NCBI RefSeq assembly: GCF_900188025.1
Contig: NZ_FZNO01000020.1
Coordinates: forward strand, 42,200 to 106,199
DNA from: Blastococcus mobilis
GTDB lineage: Bacteria > Actinomycetota > Actinomycetes > Mycobacteriales > Geodermatophilaceae
Direction: 5' to 3'
Length of the DNA: 64,000 nt
A program made the translations under genes and the position numbers. The notes below the pieces were generated by a model. The model was not told the origin of the DNA. It was given only the letters and a program-made list of their open reading frames with translations, and searched no databases. This document shows, one piece after another, positions 26,801 through 34,491 of the stretch. How positions within the stretch are numbered: position 1 is the stretch's first letter; every line of letters starts with the position of its first letter.

Positions 26801-28852
26801 GTCGTCCTCCGCGTCGCCGCGCCACACCGCGCCGACCGCCTCGGTGAACCGCTCGGGCAGCGAGCGGAGCAGCGGCAGCTCGACCGGTGGGACCGCGACG
26901 CCGAAGTCGTAGATCCACGTGGGTGGCGCGCCGATGCGGTCGATCTCGTAGGGCCGCTCGTCGACGACGTCGACGCCCATGTTCTGCAGGACCGGCAGGA
27001 CCTCCGACAGCAGCAGCCGCTGCCCGACCCGGTAGATGCTCAGCCGACGCTCGCCGGCCGCCGCCCCGGGCGGGGTCCACAGGCGCATGGACAGCTGACC
27101 CTCGGTCAGCCCGTCCAGCCGGGCCAGGTCGTCGACGGCCTGCTCGGCGGAGAAGTCCTGCTGGTAGGCCGCGGGGAACGCGTCGGCGACGCGGGCGAAC
27201 ACCTGCTCCGCCTCGGCGCCGTATCGCTCGTGCAGGGCGTCGGAGAGCTCGTCGGCCCAGCTCCGGGCCGCCGCGGCCAGCTCGGCCTGCAGCGACTCCA
27301 CGTCGACGGCCACCGGTCTGGGGCCACCGCGCCGCCCCACCGGCACGCGGACGACGAAGTGCAGCCGCGCCAGCACCGATTCCGTGGACCGCGCCGTGTA
27401 CTCGATGCTCGTGCCGCCGAGCCGGGACAGCAGGAGTTCCTGCATCGCCAGCCGCACCTCGGTCGTGTACCGGTCGCGGGGGAGGTAGACCAGCGCCGAC
27501 CAGAACCGTCCCGTCGGGTCGCGACGCAGGAACAACCGCGTCTGCCGCCGCTCCTGCAGGTGCAGCACCGCCGTCGCGACCGGCAGGAGCTCGTCGGCCC
27601 CCACCTGGAGCAGCTCGTCGCGGGGGTAGGTCTCCAGGATCTCCAGCAGCTCCTTGCCGGTGTGGCTGTCGGCCGGGACACCGGAGCGGGCCACCACCTC
27701 GGCCACCCGCCGGCGCACCAGCGGGACGTCGAGGACGCTGCTGGTGTACGCGGCGGACGGGAACAGCCCGACGAAGCGGAACTGCCGCGCCCGGCCGTCC
27801 TCCTCCGGGAGGCTGACCGCGATCAGGTCCAGCCAGGCCCGGCGATGGACCGGGGAGCGCACGTCGGCCTTCGTGACGGCCAGCAGGTGCGGCACCGGGG
27901 AGCGCGTGGCCTCCGGTGTCGCGGTCACCGATTCGTTCATGTCGGTGTCGCTGCGGAGGACGCCGAGCCCGCTGCCGTGCACGGCTCGGGCCGTCGCCTT
28001 GCCCTTGGCCACCGCCAGCTCCACGTCGCGCGCACCCAGGAAGACGAAGTTGCCGTCGGCCAGCCAGCGGAGCAGGGCGGCGGCCTCGGCCGGATCGTCG
28101 GCGGGATCGCCGTCCGGGTCGGGTCCGGTGCCGGTCGTCGCCAGTTCGTCCAGGCGTCCGGCCAGCTCCAGGACCCGCGCCCGCAGGCGCTCGGCGTCCT
28201 CGTCGACGGCTCGGACGTCGTCGAGGACCGTGCGCAGCCCGGCGACGAGGTCGGCGGAGGCCTCCGCGTCGAGCGGGCCGTCCAGGACGACGGCCATCCA
28301 CGACTCGGTGAGCGCGTCGGCGCCGCAGCCGACCGCGAGGCCGCTGTCGCAGAATGCCTTGATCTTCCCGCGGAGGTCCCGCTGCACCACGACCACCGGA
28401 TGGACGATGTGGGCGAGCGCGAAGCCCTGACGGATCACCTCGGCGGTGACCGAGTCCACCAGGTAGGGCATGTCGTCGGTGACCAGCCGGATGACCGCAC
28501 GCCCGTCGGGCAGCCGCTGTGCGTCGACGGTGGCGGAGCCGGGCGGGCGCACCTCGGCGAGCCGCAGGTGGCCGAGGGCGAGGTCGGCGAGTTCGGCCGG
28601 CTCGTGGCCGAGGACCTCGGCCGCCGGCTCGCTCCAGTAGTACCGCTGCAGCAGGACGGGCAGGTCGTCCTCGGTGCAGCCGGTGGGAAGGGGGCGCTGC
28701 CCCGACCGCGCCGCTTCGGCGGCACGGGCCAGGAGCCGACGCTTCTCGTCGCGGGCGGCCTCGAGCGCGGCGAGCTCGGTGAGGGAGCCGGTGGAGGAGG
28801 CGCCGTCCGGCCCGTGCACCGGGGTCTCGGGTACGACGGTGGTGCTGGCCAT
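23864..28852 (-). CDS. gdh: NAD-dependent glutamate dehydrogenase, large (GDH180) type
   Basis: 1662 aa, the normal size of the large tetrameric NAD-GDH class (1600-1700 aa). Long N-terminal ACT-like regulatory region ([21 protein letters not shown] near residues 120-145), then the catalytic core with [27 protein letters not shown] and [14 protein letters not shown] bearing the catalytic lysine, and an NAD-binding part containing [17 protein letters not shown]. It deaminates glutamate to 2-oxoglutarate, feeding carbon to the TCA cycle. In mycobacteria and streptomycetes it is controlled by GarA-like FHA proteins or amino acids. Monocistronic. The opposite strand has long open frames that are only codon-bias shadows. 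Confidence 0.95.
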   Translation of the reverse strand: [1662 protein letters not shown]

Positions 28853-28942
28853 GTCAGGCCACGCTACTGCGTGGTGAGGTGCACGTCACGGCGGCGCAGC
28901 GGTCGTCATCCACCCGCGCCGCATCGCCGCCACCTGGGCCGT

Positions 28943-29314
28943 TCAACGGTCCAGCAGCTGGTCGGCGACCCACCCGGCGACGGCCAGGATGAGCCCGCCG
29001 AGGACGGCGGTGCCGAAGCCGTCGACGGTGAGGCGGTCGGTCAGCGCCGCGGTGAGCCCGAGCAGGGCCGCGTTGACGACCAGGAGGAACAGGCCGAGGG
29101 TCAGCAGCACGAAGGGCAGCGACAGCAGCCGCAGGATGGGACCCACGAGCGCATTGAGGACGCCGAAGAGCAGGCCGATCCAGAGGTAGGTGCCCAACTC
29201 GCCCAGAGGTCCCTCGGGGTTCTCGACGACGTCGAGCCCCGGCAGCACGTCGTACCGGGTGAGGCCGTAGAACACCGCCGCGAGGACGACCACCTTGAGC
29301 GCGAACTTGATCAC
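28943..29314 (-). CDS. Phage-holin-4-like (YvlD-type) membrane protein
   Basis: 123 aa with four hydrophobic helices and the characteristic TYLWIGLLFGVLNALVGPILRLLSLPFVLLTLGLFLLVVNAALL region of the phage_holin_4_2 family. Despite the name, members are chromosomal membrane proteins of unknown role, not phage lysis factors. GTG start at 29314. It lies 90 bp upstream of the NAD-GDH start codon on the opposite side of its promoter, in the same direction. Confidence 0.85.
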   Translation of the reverse strand: MIKFALKVVVLAAVFYGLTRYDVLPGLDVVENPEGPLGELGTYLWIGLLFGVLNALVGPILRLLSLPFVLLTLGLFLLVVNAALLGLTAALTDRLTVDGFGTAVLGGLILAVAGWVADQLLDR

Positions 29315-29369
29315 AGCACCGACGCTAGCCGTGCGGAATCGCCGAGTGGGGGATCTCGGCCCAGCTAGC

Positions 29370-29397
29370 GCTCTCTAGCGTGAACGCTAGAGAGCGG
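29370..29397. repeat. TCTCTAGC palindrome, copy 2
   Basis: Perfect 12-bp arms CGCTCTCTAGCG (29370-29381) and CGCTAGAGAGCG (29386-29397) with a TGAA loop. It shares a CTCTCTAGC core with the palindrome at 23794. It lies between the divergent holin-like gene and the AAA ATPase gene, so it is not a terminator for either. Confidence 0.75.
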
Positions 29398-29492
29398 CAG
29401 ATCGGCCTCGACGACCGCCGCACGTCCGCGCGAGACGGCGGCCGCGCGCCCGGAGCCCGGGTGCCGGGACCGACGACGACACGCGCTAGGCG

Positions 29493-29533
29493 CTTCTACG
29501 GATCTCTACGGTTGTGGCTAGACAAGGCCATAC
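29493..29533 (+). repeat. Degenerate copy of the TCTCTAGC element
   Basis: TTCTACGGATCTCTACGG followed by GGCTAGACAAGGCCATAC matches the order TTCTACGG, TCTCTA, GCTAGA and CCATAC seen around 23788-23826, though the palindrome arms are no longer complementary along their length. It ends 11 bp before the AAA ATPase start codon. Confidence 0.5.
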
Positions 29534-29543
29534 GGTGCTCGAC

Positions 29544-30737
29544 ATGGATCCCGTGCGGAACCCCTACGCCCCGGGCGCGGGCCAGCGCCCACCCGAGCTG
29601 GCCGGTCGCGACACCGAGCTGTCGGCGTTCGACGTGGTCCTGGAGCGGATCGCCCACGGCCGCCCGGAGCGCTCCCTCGTGCTGACCGGGCTGCGCGGCG
29701 TCGGCAAGACGGTGCTGCTCAACCAGCTGCGCTCGGCGGCGATCTCGCGGGGGTGGGGCACCGGCAAGATCGAGGCCCGGCCCGAGCAGTCGTTGCGCCG
29801 GCCGGTCTCCTCCGCGCTGCACATGGCGCTGCGGGAACTCGGCCCCCGGCACCGCGACCAGGAGTCGATGGAGGAGGTCCTCGGCGTCCTCAAGGCCTTC
29901 GCCCAGCGCCAGGCACCGGAGAACGCCAAGGTCCGGGACCGGTGGCAGCCGGGCATCGACGTCCCCGCGGCGACGGGGCGGGCCGACTCCGGTGACATGG
30001 AGATCGACCTGGTGGAGCTGCTCAGCGACGCCGCCGGGGTGGCCGCCGACATCGGCAGCGGTATCGCCCTGTTCATCGACGAGATGCAGGACGTGCAACC
30101 CGACGACGTCTCGGCGATCTGCGCGGCCTGCCACGAGCTGTCCCAGCAGGGGGCGCCGCTGATCGTCGTCGGCGCCGGCCTGCCGCACCTGCCCGCGGTT
30201 CTCAGCGCGTCCAAGAGCTACTCCGAGCGGTTGTTCCGCTACCTGCGCATCGACCGGCTCGACCGGGAGGCCGCCGACCGGGCACTCCTGGCGCCCGCCG
30301 CCCGTGAGGACGTCGAGTTCGAGCCCGCCGCCCTCGACGCCCTGTACGAGACCGCCGACGGCTATCCCTACTTCGTGCAGGCCTACGGCAAGGTCACCTG
30401 GGACCTCGCGGCCTCCTCCCCCATCACCGCCGACGACGTGTCCATGGCCGCGCCGGTCGCCGAGGCCGAGCTGGCCGTCGGTTTCTTCGGCTCCCGCTAC
30501 GACCGGGCCACCCCGGCCGAGCGCGAGTACATGCACGCGATGGCCGAGCTGGGCGGGCCGGGCGGCGCGGCGGTGGCGACGTCGGAGGTCGCCGTCGCGC
30601 TGGGTCGCAAGCCCGCGTCGCTGTCCCCCGCGCGTGACTCGCTGATCAAGAAGGGGCTGGTCTACTCGGCCGAACGCGGACAGATCGCGTTCACGGTTCC
30701 GCACTTCGGCCGTTACCTGCTCCGGCACCCCGACTGA
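29544..30737 (+). CDS. AAA (AAA_16/ORC-like) ATPase
   Basis: 397 aa from ATG 29544. Walker A is [13 protein letters not shown] (residues ~55-67), Walker B ALFIDEMQDVQ, and the sensor region LIVVGAGLPHLPAVLS. The C-terminal ~80 residues look like a winged helix (ALGRKPASLSPARDSLIKKGLVYS). This is the orphan ORC1/Cdc6-like STAND or AAA_16 family frequent in actinobacteria; the role is unknown, with DNA binding likely. A TTG- or GTG-type start upstream (29514) would run into the repeat element, so ATG was chosen. Confidence 0.85.
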   Translation: MDPVRNPYAPGAGQRPPELAGRDTELSAFDVVLERIAHGRPERSLVLTGLRGVGKTVLLNQLRSAAISRGWGTGKIEARPEQSLRRPVSSALHMALRELGPRHRDQESMEEVLGVLKAFAQRQAPENAKVRDRWQPGIDVPAATGRADSGDMEIDLVELLSDAAGVAADIGSGIALFIDEMQDVQPDDVSAICAACHELSQQGAPLIVVGAGLPHLPAVLSASKSYSERLFRYLRIDRLDREAADRALLAPAAREDVEFEPAALDALYETADGYPYFVQAYGKVTWDLAASSPITADDVSMAAPVAEAELAVGFFGSRYDRATPAEREYMHAMAELGGPGGAAVATSEVAVALGRKPASLSPARDSLIKKGLVYSAERGQIAFTVPHFGRYLLRHPD

Positions 30738-30796
30738 CCGCGGCGGGCTCGCCCGATCCCACGGGGCAGGACCCCCCACCGCCGTTCCGTGCCACC

Positions 30797-32035
30797 TTGG
30801 CAGCGACTGAACGCGTGGACAGAATCGGCCGGCTGGCCGAGCTGGTCGTCCCCGTCCTCACCGACGGGTGCATCGTCACTCTCGTCGACCGGGAGGGCCG
30901 GGCCCGCGACGTGGGCTCGTGGTACGGCGACCCGGCCCGGCGGGAGGTCGTGGACCGGTACGCCCAGATCCGGCTCGACACGCTCCCCGGCGATTCGCCG
31001 GTGGGACAGGCTCTGACCACCGGGACGCCGGTCACCGAGTCCGTCGACGCCGTCCTCGCTCTGATGGCGGACGGCCCGGCCCGCGACCTGCTGACGGCGC
31101 TGGCGCCCGCGACGGCCGTGGTGCTCCCCCTGACGGCCGAGGCCCGGACCGTCGGAGTCCTGACGCTCTACCAGGACGCCGGCCGGATCATGACCGAAGA
31201 GGACATGGAGATCGCCCGGCAGGTCGCGGCGGAGGCCGGCCGGGCGATCGCGCGCGTGCACCGGCAGAGCCAGCAGGCCCAGCTCGCCGAGGCCCTGCAG
31301 CGGAGCCTGCTCACCGATCCCCCCGCGCTGACTGGGGGCGCCGTCGTCGTCCGCTACGTCCCGACGGCCGAGGCCGCGCGGGTGGGCGGGGACTGGTACG
31401 ACGCCTTCCTCCAGCGGGACGGCTCCCTGGTCGTGGTGATCGGGGACGTCGTCGAGCACGACACGGCGGCCGCGGCGGCGATGGGCCAGCTGCGCGGGTT
31501 GTTGCGCGGGATCGCCCACTACAGCAGCGCCGGGCCTGCCGAGGTGCTGCGCGGCCTCGACGAGGCGATCGTCCAGATGCACCATCAGACGCTGGCGACG
31601 GCGGCGATCGCCCGGGTCGAGTCCGACGGAGACAGAGGGCGCGCCCTCCGCTGGGCCAACGCCGGTCATCCCCCGCTCCTGCTGCTGGCCGCCGACGGCA
31701 GGGTGACGGTGCTGGGCGGGGAGCTCGGCGATCTCATGCCCGGCGTGGACGCGGGCTCCATCCGCACCGAGTCGGTGGTGCCGCTGCCTCCCGGGGCGAC
31801 CGTCCTGCTGCACACCGACGGGCTGGTGGAGCGACGGGGCAGCACCCTCGACGAGGGGACGGCCGCCGTGACGCGGTATCTCCGGGATCTCACCGGCAGG
31901 CCCCTGGACGAGCTGTGCGACGGCCTGCTGCGCCGCATGCTCCGCGGCACCCCGCAAGACGACGTCGCCCTCGTGGCAGTGCGACTGGCGGGAAGCCACC
32001 CCGGCGGGGCAGGAACCACCCCGGCGCACGATTGA
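30797..32035 (+). CDS. GAF-SpoIIE (PP2C) phosphatase
   Basis: 412 aa. Residues ~10-155 form a GAF domain that closely resembles the second GAF of the 868-aa phosphatase at 17846, and residues ~170-395 the PP2C domain, with GGDWYDAF, NAGHPPLL, LHTDGLVE and DDVALVAVRL. In the metal-binding loop it has GDVVEHDTAAAAAMGQL where the other two phosphatases in this window have GDVVGHD; the aspartates remain but a glycine is replaced by glutamate. TTG 30797 is the longest start; GTG 30815 is a good alternative. Sixty bases downstream is a RsbW-like ATPase gene, a likely functional partner. Confidence 0.88.
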   Translation: MAATERVDRIGRLAELVVPVLTDGCIVTLVDREGRARDVGSWYGDPARREVVDRYAQIRLDTLPGDSPVGQALTTGTPVTESVDAVLALMADGPARDLLTALAPATAVVLPLTAEARTVGVLTLYQDAGRIMTEEDMEIARQVAAEAGRAIARVHRQSQQAQLAEALQRSLLTDPPALTGGAVVVRYVPTAEAARVGGDWYDAFLQRDGSLVVVIGDVVEHDTAAAAAMGQLRGLLRGIAHYSSAGPAEVLRGLDEAIVQMHHQTLATAAIARVESDGDRGRALRWANAGHPPLLLLAADGRVTVLGGELGDLMPGVDAGSIRTESVVPLPPGATVLLHTDGLVERRGSTLDEGTAAVTRYLRDLTGRPLDELCDGLLRRMLRGTPQDDVALVAVRLAGSHPGGAGTTPAHD

Positions 32036-32096
32036 CGGCGCAGCGTCGTGGGCACCCCGGACGTGGGCAGGATGCCGGCAACCGGGGGAGAGGGCT

Positions 32097-32555
32097 ATGG
32101 GTCGACTCGCGTGGCCACTGCGCCCGTTACCGGACGGGCGTGGGGAGGTGTGGCGCTGGGACCTGAGCAACCTGGCCGAGCTCCCGGCGGCGCGCGCGGC
32201 ACTGCGGAGCCGGCTCGGAGCGGTGGGTTTCCCCGTCCAGGACCAGGACACCGCGGGCGAGCGACTGGTGCTGGCCTTCGACGAACTCGCCTCGAACGCG
32301 CTCCGGCACGGTGCGTCCCCCGTGGTGGCGACCGTCATCGCCGGTAGCGGGGGATGGCTGCTGAACGTCAGCGACCGCGCCCCGGAGATGATGCCGGCGC
32401 CGGCCGTCGACCGCGATCCGGCCAAGGGAGGCCTGGGTCTGCACCTGGTCGCCCGGCTGTCGGTGGCCCACGGCTGGTACGTCGACGACGGCTGGAAGCA
32501 CGTCTGGGCCTGCCTGCCCAGCAGCATCGAGAACCGTCAGCCCGCCCTGACCTGA
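32097..32555 (+). CDS. RsbW-like ATP-binding (HATPase_c_2) protein
   Basis: 152 aa. N box AFDELASNALRHGASPVVATV (Asn in ELASNAL), G1 box LNVSDRAPE and G2 box KGGLGLHLVARLSVAHGW are those of the Bergerat fold used by anti-sigma-factor kinases such as RsbW and SpoIIAB. In partner switching such a kinase binds a sigma factor or phosphorylates an anti-anti-sigma factor, while a SpoIIE phosphatase reverses it. The preceding gene is just that phosphatase type, 61 bp away and in the same direction. No STAS protein or sigma factor is adjacent, so the targets are elsewhere. ATG 32097 follows GGGGGAGAGGG. Confidence 0.85.
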   Translation: MGRLAWPLRPLPDGRGEVWRWDLSNLAELPAARAALRSRLGAVGFPVQDQDTAGERLVLAFDELASNALRHGASPVVATVIAGSGGWLLNVSDRAPEMMPAPAVDRDPAKGGLGLHLVARLSVAHGWYVDDGWKHVWACLPSSIENRQPALT

Positions 32556-32560
32556 GCACT

Positions 32561-32574
32561 GTTCCACGTGCAAC
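32561..32574. promoter_or_regulatory. parS-like sequence (GTTCCACGTGCAAC)
   Basis: Intergenic, five bases after the RsbW-like stop codon. One mismatch from the perfect palindrome at 55855; the inverse complement of the variant at 17660. Candidate ParB-binding site. Confidence 0.4.
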
Positions 32575-32641
32575 CGAGCCGGACCGACGACGCCGTCGGG
32601 GACGGCGATCGGCCGCGGTGTCGTCCGGTAGGACGACGACG

Positions 32642-33124
32642 TCACGGGATGACGAGGGAGAGCGATCCCTTGCCGTAGCCCTGCACGTCGATGTCGAGGT
32701 CGATGCGGTTGAAGGCGGCCAGCATGCCCTCGATGTCGCCGGGAAGGTCACCGCCGGCGGCGTACAGCTTGTGCAGCTTCGAGTGCGGCGCTCCCGGGGT
32801 GTTGAACAGGGCGGACAGCACGTTCACCACCTCGTGGAGAGCCTCGATCTGCACGCCGCTGAGTTCGCCGTCCTCCTCGACGGCGTCCTGGCAGCCGCCG
32901 GGGGGCAGCAGGGCCAGGGCACCGCCGGTGTACGCGGAAGCGCCGAGGTCCATCAGGCACAGGGCGTTGACCGACATCTCGGGGGACACGTAGACGGCGA
33001 CCGACACCGGCCGGTCAGGTGCTGGGGTGACCGGGGCACCCGGGGAGACGGTGACGTTGCGGCCGATCAGGGCCGCGAGCATGTCCCGGACGTCCTTCGG
33101 CGCCGGCAGCACGACGGTGCTCAC
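32642..33124 (-). CDS. CheX/CheC-like protein, end of chemosensory operon
   Basis: 160 aa from GTG 33124, whose GTGA overlaps the cheY stop. The mid-region reads LSGVQIEALHEVVNVLSALFN, resembling the E-x2-N active-site helix of CheX/CheC/FliY phosphatases, and the C terminus ends in a beta-rich VQGYGKGSLSLVIP. It is the last of six overlapping genes (cheB to here), so a role in CheY-P dephosphorylation or adaptation is likely. The match is weaker than for the other CheX in the operon; it may also be a scaffold derived from that fold. Confidence 0.6.
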   Translation of the reverse strand: MSTVVLPAPKDVRDMLAALIGRNVTVSPGAPVTPAPDRPVSVAVYVSPEMSVNALCLMDLGASAYTGGALALLPPGGCQDAVEEDGELSGVQIEALHEVVNVLSALFNTPGAPHSKLHKLYAAGGDLPGDIEGMLAAFNRIDLDIDVQGYGKGSLSLVIP

Positions 33125-33483
33125 GAGAGGACCCCGTCCAGGTGCTCCTTGAAGGTCTCCTCGGTGAAGGGCTTGGCGATGAGGAAGAGCGCGCCCGCGT
33201 TGGCCGCCTTCTCGCGCATCTCCGGGGAGCCTTCCGAGGTGACAAAGCCGAACGGCACGGCCGAGCCGGAGGAACGCAGGGCCTGGAGGCACTCGATGCC
33301 CGTCATGTTGGGCATGTTCCAGTCCGACAGGACCAGGTCCGGCTGGTCCGAGGACACCTTGGCCAGCGCGTCGGCGCCGTCCTCCGCCTCGACGATGTCG
33401 TGGTCGTCGTAACCGGCCTGGCGCAGGGTGCGGATGACGATCTGCCGCATGACGCGGCTGTCGTCGGCGACCAGGATCTTCAC
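33121..33483 (-). CDS. cheY: CheY-type response regulator 1
   Basis: 120 aa single receiver domain from GTG 33483 (VKILVADDSRVMRQIVIRTL). Acidic pocket DD at 7-8, phospho-acceptor Asp54 in LVLSDWNMPNMTG, Thr/Ser in FVTSEG and Lys in IAKPFTEE. Its start overlaps the cheX stop and its stop overlaps the next gene (GTGA both times), so stoichiometric production is expected. Likely the diffusible output regulator phosphorylated by CheA. Two cheY genes occur in this operon. Confidence 0.9.
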   Translation of the reverse strand: MKILVADDSRVMRQIVIRTLRQAGYDDHDIVEAEDGADALAKVSSDQPDLVLSDWNMPNMTGIECLQALRSSGSAVPFGFVTSEGSPEMREKAANAGALFLIAKPFTEETFKEHLDGVLS

Positions 33484-34031
33484 AGTGGCACCTCGTTCTT
33501 CTGCGGGTTGTTCTCGGGCGTGATGTGCACGGCTCCGGCGGAGCCCTGCACGGTGATGGTCAGTGACCGGCCGCGCCACAGGAGATCGACGCGGCAGGTG
33601 TCGGCCGGCGGCCCTGCGGCGGGGATGGACCCCAGCTCGGGCAGGCCGAGAGCGGACGGACCGGGGAGGACGGCCTTGACGTTGCCGCCCACGACGTTGG
33701 CGAGCTCGCCGAGGGCGTCGTGGACGTCCTCGGCGTCGAGCACCGGCGGCGCGTGCTCGGCCAGGAGGCAGCGGGCCAGCTCCTCGGCGGTCGCGCGGGA
33801 GCAGGTCAGGACGACCGTGCCCGTCCAGGGCCCCACGACGTCCACCCAGGAGCTGACGGCGTCGTCGGGCGGGCCACCGGGCAGCGGGACGAGGAACTCG
33901 TCATCGCCGATCAGGGCGGACCATGCCTCCTGGGCGATGCTCCGGACCGTCTCCTCGTCGATCAGGTCGGTGATCAGCAGAGGCGTGTCGCTGCTGCGGC
34001 GGCGCTCACCGGTGTCGTGGAACTCGTTCAC
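33480..34031 (-). CDS. cheX: CheX-type chemotaxis phosphatase
   Basis: 183 aa from GTG 34031, which has a GAGGAGA ribosome-binding site; in-frame codons upstream to 34160 are unlikely. The core contains VHDALGELANVVGGNVKAVLPG, the E-x2-N phosphatase motif of CheX/CheC proteins that hydrolyse CheY-P, preceded by WTGTVVLTCSRATAEELARCLL, typical of the repeated CheC fold. A ~45-residue polar N-terminal extension precedes the domain. It sits between the two cheY genes, so it probably resets one or both. Confidence 0.8.
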   Translation of the reverse strand: MNEFHDTGERRRSSDTPLLITDLIDEETVRSIAQEAWSALIGDDEFLVPLPGGPPDDAVSSWVDVVGPWTGTVVLTCSRATAEELARCLLAEHAPPVLDAEDVHDALGELANVVGGNVKAVLPGPSALGLPELGSIPAAGPPADTCRVDLLWRGRSLTITVQGSAGAVHITPENNPQKNEVPL

Positions 34032-34101
34032 GTGGTCTCCTCGCCGGCGCTGGTCCCCCGCGTCCGCGGTCGCCGTGTCGTGCGTGAGCTCGCCGGCCGG
34101 C

Positions 34102-34487
<386 letters not shown>

Positions 34488-34491
<4 letters not shown>

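Noticed and set aside
28943..29314. Prophage, from the holin-like gene
   Set aside because: The phage_holin_4_2 family is mostly chromosomal, and no other phage gene is present.
25043..29368. A 1441-codon plus-strand open frame opposite NAD-GDH
   Set aside because: It mirrors the coding frame of NAD-GDH, has no homology and contains long low-complexity Arg/Gly/Pro/Ala stretches.
23794..29397. CRISPR array
   Set aside because: The palindromes are 5.5 kb apart with no spacers or cas genes.
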